Below are positions 8,072 to 16,788 of a DNA stretch of 52,654 bases, piece by piece. This stretch comes from a virus. Position 1 is the first letter of the stretch; each line of letters opens with the position of its first letter. The stretch lies in IMG/VR virus record IMGVR_UViG_3300026488_000030, positions 1 to 52,654 of that record; one strand, given 5' to 3'. Below the pieces are notes generated by a model. It was not told the origin of the DNA. It worked only from the letters and a program-made list of their open reading frames with translations, and made no database searches. Position numbers and translations under genes: made by a program.

Positions 8072-8327
8072 TAGCGCTTAAACATGCGCATATCGCAAAC
8101 AGCTGAAGCTGTTACGCTACCACACGATAAATCGCGTGTTATCATCCGCAACTGAAGTTGGAATGCTATACGCAGAATAATCTGCGCATATAGCGACGTA
8201 AACGCGCCTATATGCGACGATATGAGCACCAGCAATATAAAACATTGAATTTGGCTGTATCGTTTAATATACGCGAAGTATGTCGCTATTAGAGCCAGGT
8301 TGCGGATATAGTTACTGTAGTGATTAT
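8072..8327 (+). repeat. R1 hairpin repeat, copy 3 (core 8190-8289)
   Basis: Directly downstream of copy 2. Its leading hairpins are clear: CAGCTGAAGCTG, CGCGATAAATCGCG, CAACTGAAGTTG and GCAGAATAATCTGC. The core is 100 nt and its right arm shares the TTTAATATACGCG variant with copy 2. Together copies 2 and 3 fill 7748-8327, which has no credible gene, between converging terminators. Confidence 0.85.
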
Positions 8328-8343
8328 TAGTTACAAAAATTTT

Positions 8344-8372
8344 AGACAAAAATAACCCGCCGGGGAGGCGGG
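8344..8372 (-). terminator. Intrinsic terminator of the tail operon
   Basis: On the minus strand, CCCGCC and GGCGGG flank TCCCC and are followed by TTATTTTTG. It ends the long minus-strand tail unit after the tail tube gene. Confidence 0.88.
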
Positions 8373-8426
8373 TGGGGAGGAGCACATGCAGTAATTTTAT
8401 GTGAACGCAACAAGCGAATTACCAGC

Positions 8427-9224
8427 TTACTCTGCTGGTTTTCTCTCAGGCTCATTAGCCTGAACAGGACTATAAGATTTGCTACCATGTAAGAATGAAC
8501 TGAAGTTCTCATATGTCTTCATGTAGCTTTTTGCATTGAGCATTGCGAGAACAGTCTTCTCAACGTCAGCGTCAAATCTATTTATTGGAGCCCCATCAAA
8601 GGAGAATGTTACACTGTACTGGATGCTGTCGTTACCTGTTAGGTTGTTTGTTATTGATTCTTCAGGAACGTTTGTTGGGAATACACCAGCGAATGCATAG
8701 ATGTCTTCAATGTCATCAGCAGTTACCTGTTGACCGTCTGCTCCAGTTGGTTTCATTAATGCTACGTAGCATTTGCCTTTGTAGTTGGTAGGAATGAACT
8801 CTTTACCTTTTAGTGGAGATACACCAAGGATTGGGTCGAATAGACCTGCCCAGGTTCTGAGAATAGTCAAGAGTGGCATGTTCTGGTATTCTCTGAATGT
8901 TAATGTGAATTGTCTTGTGATTACTTTAGATGTTGGAAAAGAAGCGCCGACTTGACCGAGACCTACAGTATCGACTTTGTTGATTGTATATCCAGGTGGT
9001 GTGAATGATTCACATGTAGAATGTAACCATTCTTTAGCTGTTGATGTTGTTTTGCCAAAAAGAAGTGGTGGAAGTTCGAAGAAAACCTGAAAGTAACCAG
9101 ATATATATGGTTGAGTGTCTCTGTCTCCGCCAATGTTTCTGGTTAAAGCATCTGGAGACGTTCTACCTTTAGTTGAAACGTCTGTAAAAATTGAATTAAG
9201 TGCTTCTATGTATGTGTTAGCCAT
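8427..9224 (-). CDS. Tail tube protein (gp19-like position)
   Basis: A 265-residue protein directly downstream of the contractile sheath gene, the usual place of the tail tube subunit that forms the inner channel. The sequence starts MANTYIEALNSIF and has strand-rich segments (GYFQVFFELPP, VITRQFTLTFREYQ, YKGKCYVALMKPTG, SIQYSVTFSFDGAP), consistent with a tube-type beta barrel. It is longer than T4 gp19 because of an N-terminal extension and a C-terminal tail (YSPVQANEPERKPAE). GGAGGT precedes the ATG. The call rests mainly on synteny and composition, since I cannot run a profile search. Confidence 0.7.
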   Translation of the reverse strand: MANTYIEALNSIFTDVSTKGRTSPDALTRNIGGDRDTQPYISGYFQVFFELPPLLFGKTTSTAKEWLHSTCESFTPPGYTINKVDTVGLGQVGASFPTSKVITRQFTLTFREYQNMPLLTILRTWAGLFDPILGVSPLKGKEFIPTNYKGKCYVALMKPTGADGQQVTADDIEDIYAFAGVFPTNVPEESITNNLTGNDSIQYSVTFSFDGAPINRFDADVEKTVLAMLNAKSYMKTYENFSSFLHGSKSYSPVQANEPERKPAE

Positions 9225-9324
9225 TGTTACCTCCGTTGAAAGTTTAAAGGATTTAATAGGAAAAGCGCGCGAAATTGCACAGGTGGCGAAATCGCGCGCT
9301 AATCTATCTTAATGAACCTATTGC

Positions 9325-11556
9325 TTAGTGAACGATTATGAATACGTTAATCTTCTCGATTGCTCTAATCGGTGTAATGTCAATGTACACATTCAATTCA
9401 CTTGTTGTATCATCAAATACAACATTAACACTAAACGATTTCAATACACTATATCTTTCTATTGCAGGATTCTCCAAGAACCTGTTCAAGAAGTTCGTTA
9501 CCCTAATATTAGCCTGATTTATCCAGAACTGTGTTGCTTTCCTCTGCAGTATATCCTTTAGCAATGGTGGTATCATCTTTCTGAGATATGCGACAAATTT
9601 AGCAACATGTAATCTCTTCAGTACTGACAATCTCTTCCAAGTTGTTAATTGTGTCAATATGTATTTACCATCAGGCTCTACTATAACTGGGTTGAGTTCT
9701 GCATCGATTAAATCGCCTCTTTCAGTATGATTGGCTCTGTATGCTAATTTAATTGGTTCTTGTATAGCGCCTTTTTCTATACCTGCAACAGGTTCAGCAA
9801 TGAAGTAAGCACCATCAACATACAGGTGTCTCTCTGTTGCATGGTAAACTGGCGTTATCCAAATTGGTTCACCAGAATATGGATCACTTATCTGTCTATA
9901 CTGTACATAGAGAGCTGCTGTCCAAGTATTCCATGGAACATCGTTCAATCTTGCATCTATATCATCCGAATATTTCCACTTAATACCACCAGTGTCTGCC
10001 AAAGTGATGCAGTCCTGTCTATCTTCGGACAGCTGTCTTGCACCATCTTCAACATCAGCTGGCCATCCACCAGCGAGTATGTAGTCTGGTAGATACCATG
10101 GATATGTGGATTCTCTCATCTGTTCAACGGAACCATCAACAGATTCGAGAGTACCGTTATATGCCCTCTTTACTTTTGCAAGATACTCAGGTGTTGGATT
10201 GAAGTTACCGACAATGTCATACTGACCTGTTCCATCTGTACCATTATCTAGTTTAATTCCACCAGTTGCAACTCCACCTTTGATTGTGTCGTATCTAGTT
10301 ACTCTTGGAGCTGAAGCGCTTAATTGTAACATAACTTTAAATCTATTATTTTCGGCTTCATCTCCGTAGATGAGGCTGTCGATACCCTGAGCATCTACAA
10401 CTCTGATGTATTTGGATCTTTCGTTGATTACATGTTTTATATAAAGTAAAGCGCCGGAACTGAGATCCCTTACATTAGAACCATCTGGTGTTTTTGGTAT
10501 GAGAGATACAGTCCACGGACCCTCGAGTAATGTTTCAACTCCGGTAACTGGGTCTTTGTAGTATATACCGATATCCATAAACATGAATTTGTACAAGACG
10601 TTTCCATCGTCATCCATGTACATCTTCTCTAAGTCAGTGTTTCTTACACCTCTGATGTAAATATTGTTGTAGTATTTTCCAGCACCTGTTGCATAGAAGT
10701 AGAATGGAACAGTGTTGTCTAATTCATCAAACGAATCTTCTTTTGTTATTTCTTTCTTCGATTTCTGAACGAATGTTAACAGTTTATAAATGTCTGATGT
10801 CACACTGGAGCCAGTGTATTTACCGCTAAGGTTTAAAACATACTGACTTGCTTCACTATCGTATTCTTTTGAAATAACTTGAAGCGCGTGACTTTTATCC
10901 TCTGAAGTTGGGTATATCCAGTCGCCGACGTTAATTTCTGCATAACCGTCCTGACTTGCAATTACTTTGTCAGAGTTATTTGTAAACTGGAACTGGTTGT
11001 CATCTGATTTGAACAGTATATAGGCATGACCAGTTCCACCAGTTCCACCATATGGACTAGCGAGTGTTATTGATTTAGCAGTTGTGTCAATAGCTGTGAC
11101 TTTTTGCGCGCTTGGTTCTGCATCATTTTCAAAGAATATATAATCACCAACCTTAACTTCAGCAATTCCTACATCATCAGTAGTAACCGTATCAGAACCA
11201 TTCGTGAATGTGAATCCTTCTGATTCTGTTTTTATTTTGTTGTCATCCACATTCTGAACATAAGCATTAGCCCAATATGCGTCGTCAGGAACTACTCTTG
11301 TAACGAGTAGATTGCTAGAATACTGTAAGAATTTTACTGCAACATAAGCCGATTGTGAGTATCTCTTTATATTTGGTTTGCCGAATAGCTGATAGAATTC
11401 GTCAAGAGATGTAACTTTAACAATTCTGTCATGTGGACCTTTAGGAGCAGCTATTACAACATAGCCTACTCTACCTACTTCGATTGCAGGTGCTACATAT
11501 GAAGCGTCTTCAATGGTGACGTATACGCCAGGTTCTCTTCTGTCTAATGTTGGCAT
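9325..11556 (-). CDS. Contractile tail sheath protein
   Basis: A 743-residue sheath subunit. The N-terminus is typical of the family: REPGVYVTIEDASY, RVGYVVIAAPKGP, LDEFYQLFGKP and a QYSSNLLVTRVV segment. The C-terminus has the family's pattern of a domain before LTTWKRLSVLKRLHVAKFVAYLR, then a helix and a final strand-rich stretch ending INVFIIVH. Residues 115-183 and 189-262 are two related segments (FTNGSDTVTTDDVGIAEVKVGDYIF and FTNNSDKVIASQDGYAEINVGDWIY), a tandem insert that is probably displayed on the outside. GGAGGA precedes the ATG. The leader carries R2 element A, and the tube gene follows. Confidence 0.93.
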   Translation of the reverse strand: MPTLDRREPGVYVTIEDASYVAPAIEVGRVGYVVIAAPKGPHDRIVKVTSLDEFYQLFGKPNIKRYSQSAYVAVKFLQYSSNLLVTRVVPDDAYWANAYVQNVDDNKIKTESEGFTFTNGSDTVTTDDVGIAEVKVGDYIFFENDAEPSAQKVTAIDTTAKSITLASPYGGTGGTGHAYILFKSDDNQFQFTNNSDKVIASQDGYAEINVGDWIYPTSEDKSHALQVISKEYDSEASQYVLNLSGKYTGSSVTSDIYKLLTFVQKSKKEITKEDSFDELDNTVPFYFYATGAGKYYNNIYIRGVRNTDLEKMYMDDDGNVLYKFMFMDIGIYYKDPVTGVETLLEGPWTVSLIPKTPDGSNVRDLSSGALLYIKHVINERSKYIRVVDAQGIDSLIYGDEAENNRFKVMLQLSASAPRVTRYDTIKGGVATGGIKLDNGTDGTGQYDIVGNFNPTPEYLAKVKRAYNGTLESVDGSVEQMRESTYPWYLPDYILAGGWPADVEDGARQLSEDRQDCITLADTGGIKWKYSDDIDARLNDVPWNTWTAALYVQYRQISDPYSGEPIWITPVYHATERHLYVDGAYFIAEPVAGIEKGAIQEPIKLAYRANHTERGDLIDAELNPVIVEPDGKYILTQLTTWKRLSVLKRLHVAKFVAYLRKMIPPLLKDILQRKATQFWINQANIRVTNFLNRFLENPAIERYSVLKSFSVNVVFDDTTSELNVYIDITPIRAIEKINVFIIVH

Positions 11557-11627
11557 TAGAATGTCCTCCTGTTTGTAACAAATTTAGATTTGAATTTTTT
11601 TGATAAAAGCGCCCGAATTTGAACAAA

Positions 11628-11782
11628 GTGAACTACCGTGCCTAACTGTTTGCAGTCTGAACACGGTTTCCTGCCCAAGTTGGACAGGCACTCTTCCTAT
11701 TATCAGAAAAGCTGCGATCCACGGTCGATGCTGATTCATCCTGCTGCTGATTGTGTTGTGGTAGCAGAGGTATTTTCAGCGA
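11628..11782 (-). promoter_or_regulatory. R2 structured leader element A (upstream of sheath)
   Basis: Read as minus-strand RNA, this leader folds into an outer stem P1 (11758-11767 with 11712-11722, CUGC-CCAC against GUGG-GCAG) enclosing a conserved loop. Next come hairpin P2 (CCUGUCC/GGGCAGG; 11682-11688 with 11670-11676) and hairpin P3 (CCGUG/CACGG with inner ACUG/CAGU; 11662-11666 with 11636-11640). Related elements lie before four other minus-strand genes, and the stems covary between copies. P3's right arm can also pair with ACCGUG just inside P1, so two folds are possible. Confidence 0.7.
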
Positions 11783-11789
11783 GTGTTCG

Positions 11790-12443
11790 TTAAGTTCTTA
11801 TTGTCCAGTATATTTCGAATACACTATCTGGCTCTATCCATTTGGATGGAAAACAAATATGCGCGAACAATTTCGTCGTTGAACCATATACATAATACAA
11901 CCCAGCTTCGTTAATTTCAGTAGTGTCAGCTAAATCGCCGCTTTCAATCTTACATACACATAAAACGTCTGTGTAGTAATTAGTACCACCTTCTGAAGGT
12001 ATTTCAACCTGTTGGAATGTAATTTCGGAAATTGGTTTACATGCATGTTCAACGTTTGATGGTTCTGTTAAGTAACCGCTGTTATTTAGTGATATTGCAT
12101 TATACAGGTGTTCGTCATTACCAACAGGACCGTTTAATGTTACAACATTCTCACCATTACTGTTGGTGATGGTTGCACCGCCAGAACCAACTGCAAAATG
12201 TGATACTTTAAACTGTGTCCAACTGTTAGGGTTATCGCCGTTCATGTCAAATATTTTTTGTGCGACGAATTCTCTACCTAAACCAACAACCATGTTGGAG
12301 CCTTCAAATATTTTCTTGTTATTTTTGAAAATCTCAACCCAACCTGTTAAAGGACCTGGTAGTCTCTTGTTGGAATTAGCGCCGAATTTTGCTTTGTCTT
12401 TCAATGAATAAGCGTCGACTGTATGATACTTTTCGATTCTCAT
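11790..12443 (-). CDS. Hypothetical virion-associated protein
   Basis: A protein of 217 residues from ATG 12443 (MRIEKYHTVDAYSLKDK), with AAGGAG upstream. A longer open frame upstream overlaps the neighbouring gene and has no ribosome binding site. After LPGPLTGWVEIFKNNKKIFEGSNMVVGLGREFVAQKIF comes a strand-rich body ending KWIEPDSVFEIYWTIRT. This architecture recurs in structural proteins of marine and other large myophages, but I cannot name the role. It sits between the 690-residue baseplate candidate and the sheath gene, so it is probably a virion part. Confidence 0.7.
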   Translation of the reverse strand: MRIEKYHTVDAYSLKDKAKFGANSNKRLPGPLTGWVEIFKNNKKIFEGSNMVVGLGREFVAQKIFDMNGDNPNSWTQFKVSHFAVGSGGATITNSNGENVVTLNGPVGNDEHLYNAISLNNSGYLTEPSNVEHACKPISEITFQQVEIPSEGGTNYYTDVLCVCKIESGDLADTTEINEAGLYYVYGSTTKLFAHICFPSKWIEPDSVFEIYWTIRT

Positions 12444-12456
12444 GTTTTCACTCCTT

Positions 12457-14529
12457 TTATGACGTGGTGTATTCATCCGACACTGAAATATTGTCGGATG
12501 CAAATAGTTGTATTGTTTTAGTATGTTTATCAGAAAGATCTGACAAGGATGATACCGATAATTGTTTTAATGTTGAAAGAAAATGCATTCGCATTAGGTA
12601 ATCGATTGTTGATGTTTCATTGTGTTTGTAAAAACTGCTATAAATGGATAGCAAGATGATGTTGCCAATATAGTAAAATATGCGAGATTCGAGATTTGTT
12701 TCACTAATAGCGTATATCTGTTGAACAGATGGCTTGTGTAGCAATTGTTTGAAATTGTCGGGAAGATTTTGATTATCAATATTAAAGCGCCGGATTAGGT
12801 TCCTGAGTATCGACAATACAGCAGTTGATATTGATGTGATGAGTTTATTACTGAAACTATTGGTATCATTCGAAGGTGTTATGGAAATATCGTAGTCAGT
12901 GGTAATAGAGTAAGCTTCATCATCTACGTCTTCAGCGGTAAGTTGTCGAATTGATTTGACAACAGTCTCAAAATATGATAGAATAGAAATCGGCGCTGAT
13001 TTATTTTCTTTAACTAAATGATTAAATGATTCACCAATCGTTTCAATAGATATGTCTGTCAAATCAGTGACAATTTTGTAAATGTCATCAACCTTGTATG
13101 AATCAAGAACTGATACATATAGTTTAATCAACATTGACATTATAATACTAATTGGGCTTGTGGTGTTTAATCGTATCAACGAAGTTATTGTTTCACCAAT
13201 TGTTAATACTGATACAAGATACATCTTTAAGAACAATTGTTCTTCGTCAATAGGAGAAGCGGTTTGCATTGGATCATCAGCAATTAGACGTTGAGGCAAA
13301 GTCTTTTCAACGACTTCTACATGATATGGCTTGAGATGATATAGTATTTTATATGTCATCGAAGATTTTTTGATATCAATCTGTATCATTGGTAATGTTT
13401 CAAGAAAGTCGCTAATGTATTTATTAATTGTAGGATTTGGATTATTAGCGCCGAAAAGTGAAATGCTGACAAATAACTCGTTTAGTATTTGTGGTGTTTC
13501 AATTTCAACTGTAGTTCGACTAAGCCTATCTTCAATGTAATTGGCTAGCTCTTCATTATTTTGCTTTAGAATGTTTCGCAATTGATCAGCTGTTGTAGAT
13601 GGATTTGGACCAGTTGTTCGTATGTATTTTGCTAAATAATGGTCATAAAAGCGCTGAGCATCTACGGCTGATTTTATTTGGTTGAATTCAGAGACAATAT
13701 TGTCTAACTCTTCCAGTGTTGGACAATCACTTTGTGTTGATAGAATTGTTGCTAATATTTGATGGTCAAGCGCGGAAGTTGAGACGTTATAGTATCGTAA
13801 CAGTAAATAGTACCAAAGGCGAACTGTATCAGCCAAAGTTGCATTAGTGAAATGGTCAGAAAAGTATAGTGGAATCTGCTCGTTGCCTTGATATTTCATA
13901 AAAGTACAGAAAATCAACGCTTTAATTATTGAAATATGAACAGACTGATCCGAATAAAACATTAACAAATTGCTTTTTATTGGTAACACCAATGCGTTGT
14001 CTTGGTATAATTGCTCAAGCTCCTCTGGTGATATCAAAAGTGATGGTACTGTTTCATAAGCAATACGATACGGTACTGTTGGCATTTCTCTTGTTGAAAC
14101 ACCTTTGTATACAATTCTTGGTCGTAGTACCCATTCATTTGATTCATTGTCACGATCAATGTATAATTCTGCAATTGAGAAGTTCTCATTGAATGCTGTT
14201 GCTAGTTTGTTTAAGAATTTAATTGAACCTTTATAGCGCGTGAAATCAGACAGGGAACGAATTAATAGTTCTTTTGTATAAGTTGATGCATTTTGTATTA
14301 CTGATTCCGGAAATCCAAGTTCAATTAATATTTTGTCGTATAAGTCTGTATCAATTTGTTGTTTGTCAAGGTAATTAATAACCTTTTCGGGAGTATTTTC
14401 GTATAGCTCCTTTAAGTAATTGTCGGTTATATAATCCATCAACAATTGATACAATTCTTCTTCTTTGTACGGTTTATATTGCTTTAAATATTCATCAACG
14501 TATGTTTTTACATTGTCAAACGTACTCAT
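12457..14529 (-). CDS. Large baseplate- or tail-associated protein
   Basis: A 690-residue protein starting MSTFDNVKTYVDEYLKQY behind TAGGAG. The first 160 residues contain ILIELGFPESVIQ, then KELLIRSLSDFTRYKGSIKFLNKLATAFNENFSIAELYIDRD. That pattern (a helix, a KG-S step, then a strand naming a Y-D) resembles the N-terminal part of several phage baseplate wedge or P2 I-type proteins. The rest is long, helical and rich in Ile, Ser and Thr, with no known motif. It is followed 13 bases later by the 217-residue virion protein. The baseplate role is inferred from context. Confidence 0.6.
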   Translation of the reverse strand: MSTFDNVKTYVDEYLKQYKPYKEEELYQLLMDYITDNYLKELYENTPEKVINYLDKQQIDTDLYDKILIELGFPESVIQNASTYTKELLIRSLSDFTRYKGSIKFLNKLATAFNENFSIAELYIDRDNESNEWVLRPRIVYKGVSTREMPTVPYRIAYETVPSLLISPEELEQLYQDNALVLPIKSNLLMFYSDQSVHISIIKALIFCTFMKYQGNEQIPLYFSDHFTNATLADTVRLWYYLLLRYYNVSTSALDHQILATILSTQSDCPTLEELDNIVSEFNQIKSAVDAQRFYDHYLAKYIRTTGPNPSTTADQLRNILKQNNEELANYIEDRLSRTTVEIETPQILNELFVSISLFGANNPNPTINKYISDFLETLPMIQIDIKKSSMTYKILYHLKPYHVEVVEKTLPQRLIADDPMQTASPIDEEQLFLKMYLVSVLTIGETITSLIRLNTTSPISIIMSMLIKLYVSVLDSYKVDDIYKIVTDLTDISIETIGESFNHLVKENKSAPISILSYFETVVKSIRQLTAEDVDDEAYSITTDYDISITPSNDTNSFSNKLITSISTAVLSILRNLIRRFNIDNQNLPDNFKQLLHKPSVQQIYAISETNLESRIFYYIGNIILLSIYSSFYKHNETSTIDYLMRMHFLSTLKQLSVSSLSDLSDKHTKTIQLFASDNISVSDEYTTS

Positions 14530-14538
14530 GATGTGCTC

Positions 14539-15537
14539 CTACTGTTGTATAATTTGATTGTTTAGAAGCTGAAGATGACGGTAATGTTTTACGAGTCGTA
14601 GTGTTGAGTTTGTGAATGAGAGTAAATTATTAGCGCTGAAATCTGCGTCTGGTGTATATTCGTATTCGATTGGAGTATCATCAGTTTTAGTGATGTAGTG
14701 GTATGTTCGATGCGAGTCAGTGTCAAATTCAGGTGATGTCAAGTCAACCGATGTGTCATCTGGTTCATCAATCAAGTGGAAGAAACCGTATGGAACATAC
14801 AGGTTGCTAAAAATTCGATTATAGTTGTTGTTGAATTGCCTGGCTAATGTTGCGAGTAGTAAGTTCATTTCAACTGGAATTTTGTCATCAACGATGTAGT
14901 AATCGGAATTGTAGTTGAATCTCGGCGCTGTTTCCTCATTAATCAATTTATCCATATCACCTAACGTTTTCATTTTCTCCTGATACACATTATACGGCAA
15001 ATAGCTTTCTAACATAAAGTCATACACATACCTGTTAACGACATTTATCTCACTAACGTCTTTAATTGGAGCGTATTCGCCATATACCTCATACCAGTAC
15101 AAGTTCTTATACGGTTGTTTCGGAAATTCAAGCACAGTTCTAAAATTGTTAACGCGGAATATCTCTTTTGCGCGCTTTGCTGGATTATAAAAAACAATCA
15201 AATCATTTATTCGCGGGTATCTAATTGTAAATATTGATACCGTTAATATACTGTCAAATATATTACCAATCGTATCTGGTGATTCAATTGGTGTATTTGA
15301 TAACGGTGTTACATAAAATGCTGGAGTAAAATCATATAAATCAAATTTAATACCACTAGTATGATATCTGTCAAATGATGCTTTAGTATCTGGGTCAACT
15401 GATGATTCATTAATATTGATGTTGTAATATGCTATTAGCTGAGATGTTGCGTTAATGTTTGCATATTTTGCTAAATGTTGAAGGTATTCTTCTTGATATT
15501 GTTGAAGCGCGAAAGGTTGCATTGCTGTGTTTAACAT
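14539..15537 (-). CDS. Neck or head-tail connector candidate
   Basis: A protein of 332 residues. I chose ATG 15537 (MLNTAMQPFALQQYQEEYL) with CAGGAG six bases before it, rather than an in-frame TTG two codons upstream. The central segment has ILTVSIFTIRYPRINDLIVFYNPAKRAKEIFRVNNFRTVLE, which resembles the T4 gp13/gp14-type neck proteins in having a 'position a small domain, then a strand' pattern. It lies 9 bases before the 690-residue gene. The connector call is weak. A structural role is likely from its neighbours. Confidence 0.5.
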   Translation of the reverse strand: MLNTAMQPFALQQYQEEYLQHLAKYANINATSQLIAYYNININESSVDPDTKASFDRYHTSGIKFDLYDFTPAFYVTPLSNTPIESPDTIGNIFDSILTVSIFTIRYPRINDLIVFYNPAKRAKEIFRVNNFRTVLEFPKQPYKNLYWYEVYGEYAPIKDVSEINVVNRYVYDFMLESYLPYNVYQEKMKTLGDMDKLINEETAPRFNYNSDYYIVDDKIPVEMNLLLATLARQFNNNYNRIFSNLYVPYGFFHLIDEPDDTSVDLTSPEFDTDSHRTYHYITKTDDTPIEYEYTPDADFSANNLLSFTNSTLRLVKHYRHLQLLNNQIIQQ

Positions 15538-15575
15538 AAGCAACTCCTGATTGGAATTTGGTTGCTGAAAGAAAC

Positions 15576-15591
15576 AGAAATCTTTATAGAG
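15576..15591 (+). promoter_or_regulatory. Candidate phage promoter motif (AGAAAT class), site 3
   Basis: AGAAATCTTTATAGAG lies 46 bases upstream of the lone plus-strand gene at 15622. It differs at only three places from site 1 at 5821 (AGAAATCATTATAAAT). Confidence 0.5.
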
Positions 15592-15621
15592 AAAATGAAA
15601 AATTTGAGGAGGTATGTCGTT

Positions 15622-16329
15622 ATGTTTCTAGAACAAATTTTATTTGACCCTGCAAGGGAGAAATTTGCAATCGGTAGTAGTGATGGAACAGTATTGTCAA
15701 TTGGTGAAATGAAGTTGTCTAGGAAAACGAATGAACGTATTGACACGTTCAATATGTTGATGGAACAGTTACAGTTGCCAGTTATAGCAAAGGTAACTGG
15801 AGAGTCAGATGATGGTAAGTATTTAATGGTTGAACTCGAGCAAGAACTGGCGCTTAATAATCATTTTATTTCAATTAAAAGCGCCGATAATTACCGAAAA
15901 TACGAACAAATACCAATCGAAAAAACGTACACTACAACTACATCATACGACACTAACTTCATACCAGCAAATATGAAGTTATTTTACTATGTATCTGAAT
16001 CACCTAATAGTTACGGATTTATAATGACAATGTCATTTAATGGTAAGTATGTTGCATACTTCACTGTAAATAAAGAAGGTGAAGTAGTAGAAGGAATACC
16101 AACGTCATTGACAATGTGTAAGAAATATGTTGCAATATTTAATAGAATATGGAATCAGTTTGTTGTAATAATGAATCATAAGCGCCAGGTTTTAGTAACA
16201 ACATTGGCGGATCAGTTACTTAAAGATGGCGTATTCGACAAATATGGAGATGAAGTAATTGTTAGAATGGTTAGGAATTGGAATAGCGCTGAAACTGAAT
16301 ACGGTGTAATCGCAAAATACATTGACTAA
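15622..16329 (+). CDS. Lone plus-strand hypothetical protein inside the tail operon
   Basis: A 235-residue protein starting at ATG 15622 (MFLEQILFDPAREKFAIGSSDG), with GAGGAGG nine bases upstream. It is strand-rich (LYYVSESPNSYGFIMTMSFNGKYVAYFTVNKEGEV), with one region rich in Tyr and Thr, and shows no family I recognise. It is the only plus-strand gene between 8.4 and 19.6 kb, with its own AGAAAT motif and intrinsic terminator, so it behaves like an independent cargo (moron-type) gene. Its first residues resemble the alternative start of the 5872 gene. Confidence 0.75.
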   Translation: MFLEQILFDPAREKFAIGSSDGTVLSIGEMKLSRKTNERIDTFNMLMEQLQLPVIAKVTGESDDGKYLMVELEQELALNNHFISIKSADNYRKYEQIPIEKTYTTTTSYDTNFIPANMKLFYYVSESPNSYGFIMTMSFNGKYVAYFTVNKEGEVVEGIPTSLTMCKKYVAIFNRIWNQFVVIMNHKRQVLVTTLADQLLKDGVFDKYGDEVIVRMVRNWNSAETEYGVIAKYID

Positions 16330-16336
16330 AGTGAAA

Positions 16337-16371
16337 CCCGTCTACCATTACAGGTAGGCGGGTTATTTTTG
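16337..16371 (+). terminator. Intrinsic terminator
   Basis: The stem CCCGTCTACC/GGTAGGCGGG (10 pairs, one G-T) with loop ATTACA is followed by TTATTTTTG. It ends the lone plus-strand gene and insulates the opposing tail operon. Confidence 0.9.
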
Positions 16372-16386
16372 TCGAAAAATTGCGCG

Positions 16387-16749
16387 CTAATCCCTAACAA
16401 CAACAAACAATATCACATCCTCATCTTCCAAGTAACAATTCTCCACCACATTCAACCATACGTATCCCACCTTCTTCGTATCAAAAGCAATAAACTCTAT
16501 ATACTTCCCCGCATTCGGGGGCATTACTACATCATATTGCGCTGGGTCAAACACATCAACTTGCGCGCTATTACAAATAGTATATTCAGGATTCATACAC
16601 TTATACGGTACCAAATAATTAAAATCTTTAGTAATCGTAAGCTTATTCCCTCTCCTAACCAACACTTTCGTTTTTATATCACCAGTTGATGTAGCGATAT
16701 ATACTGGTTTAGTGAAATCTGTAAAGAGTGGTATTAATATATTTGCCAT
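16387..16749 (-). CDS. Small hypothetical protein after propeller fibre 1
   Basis: A 120-residue protein starting MANILIPLFTDFTKPVYIATSTGDIKTKVLV, with GGAAGGTG upstream. It looks all-beta (KVLVRRGNKLTIT, YDVVMPPNAGKYIEFIAFDTKKVGYVWLNV, EDVILFVVVRD). It lies directly downstream of the first propeller fibre in the same operon, so it may be a small virion protein or a fibre chaperone. I do not recognise the family. Confidence 0.7.
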   Translation of the reverse strand: MANILIPLFTDFTKPVYIATSTGDIKTKVLVRRGNKLTITKDFNYLVPYKCMNPEYTICNSAQVDVFDPAQYDVVMPPNAGKYIEFIAFDTKKVGYVWLNVVENCYLEDEDVILFVVVRD

Positions 16750-16788
16750 TATTTCACCTTCCTATTGTATCTGACATTCTTCAGTGAA

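Noticed and set aside
6301-8327. R1 hairpin arrays as a CRISPR array
   Set aside because: The units are hairpins of unequal length with little unique spacer sequence, and no cas genes are present.
7871-8385. Minus-strand open frames across R1 copies (also 23660-24106)
   Set aside because: Similar peptides appear only because the repeat DNA is similar. The frames have no ribosome binding site, differ in frame between copies, and run through stem sequences.
11628-11782. R2 as a group I intron
   Set aside because: UUCAGACU recalls a group I core word, but the other conserved core sequences are missing, the element is about 150 nt, and it does not interrupt a gene.
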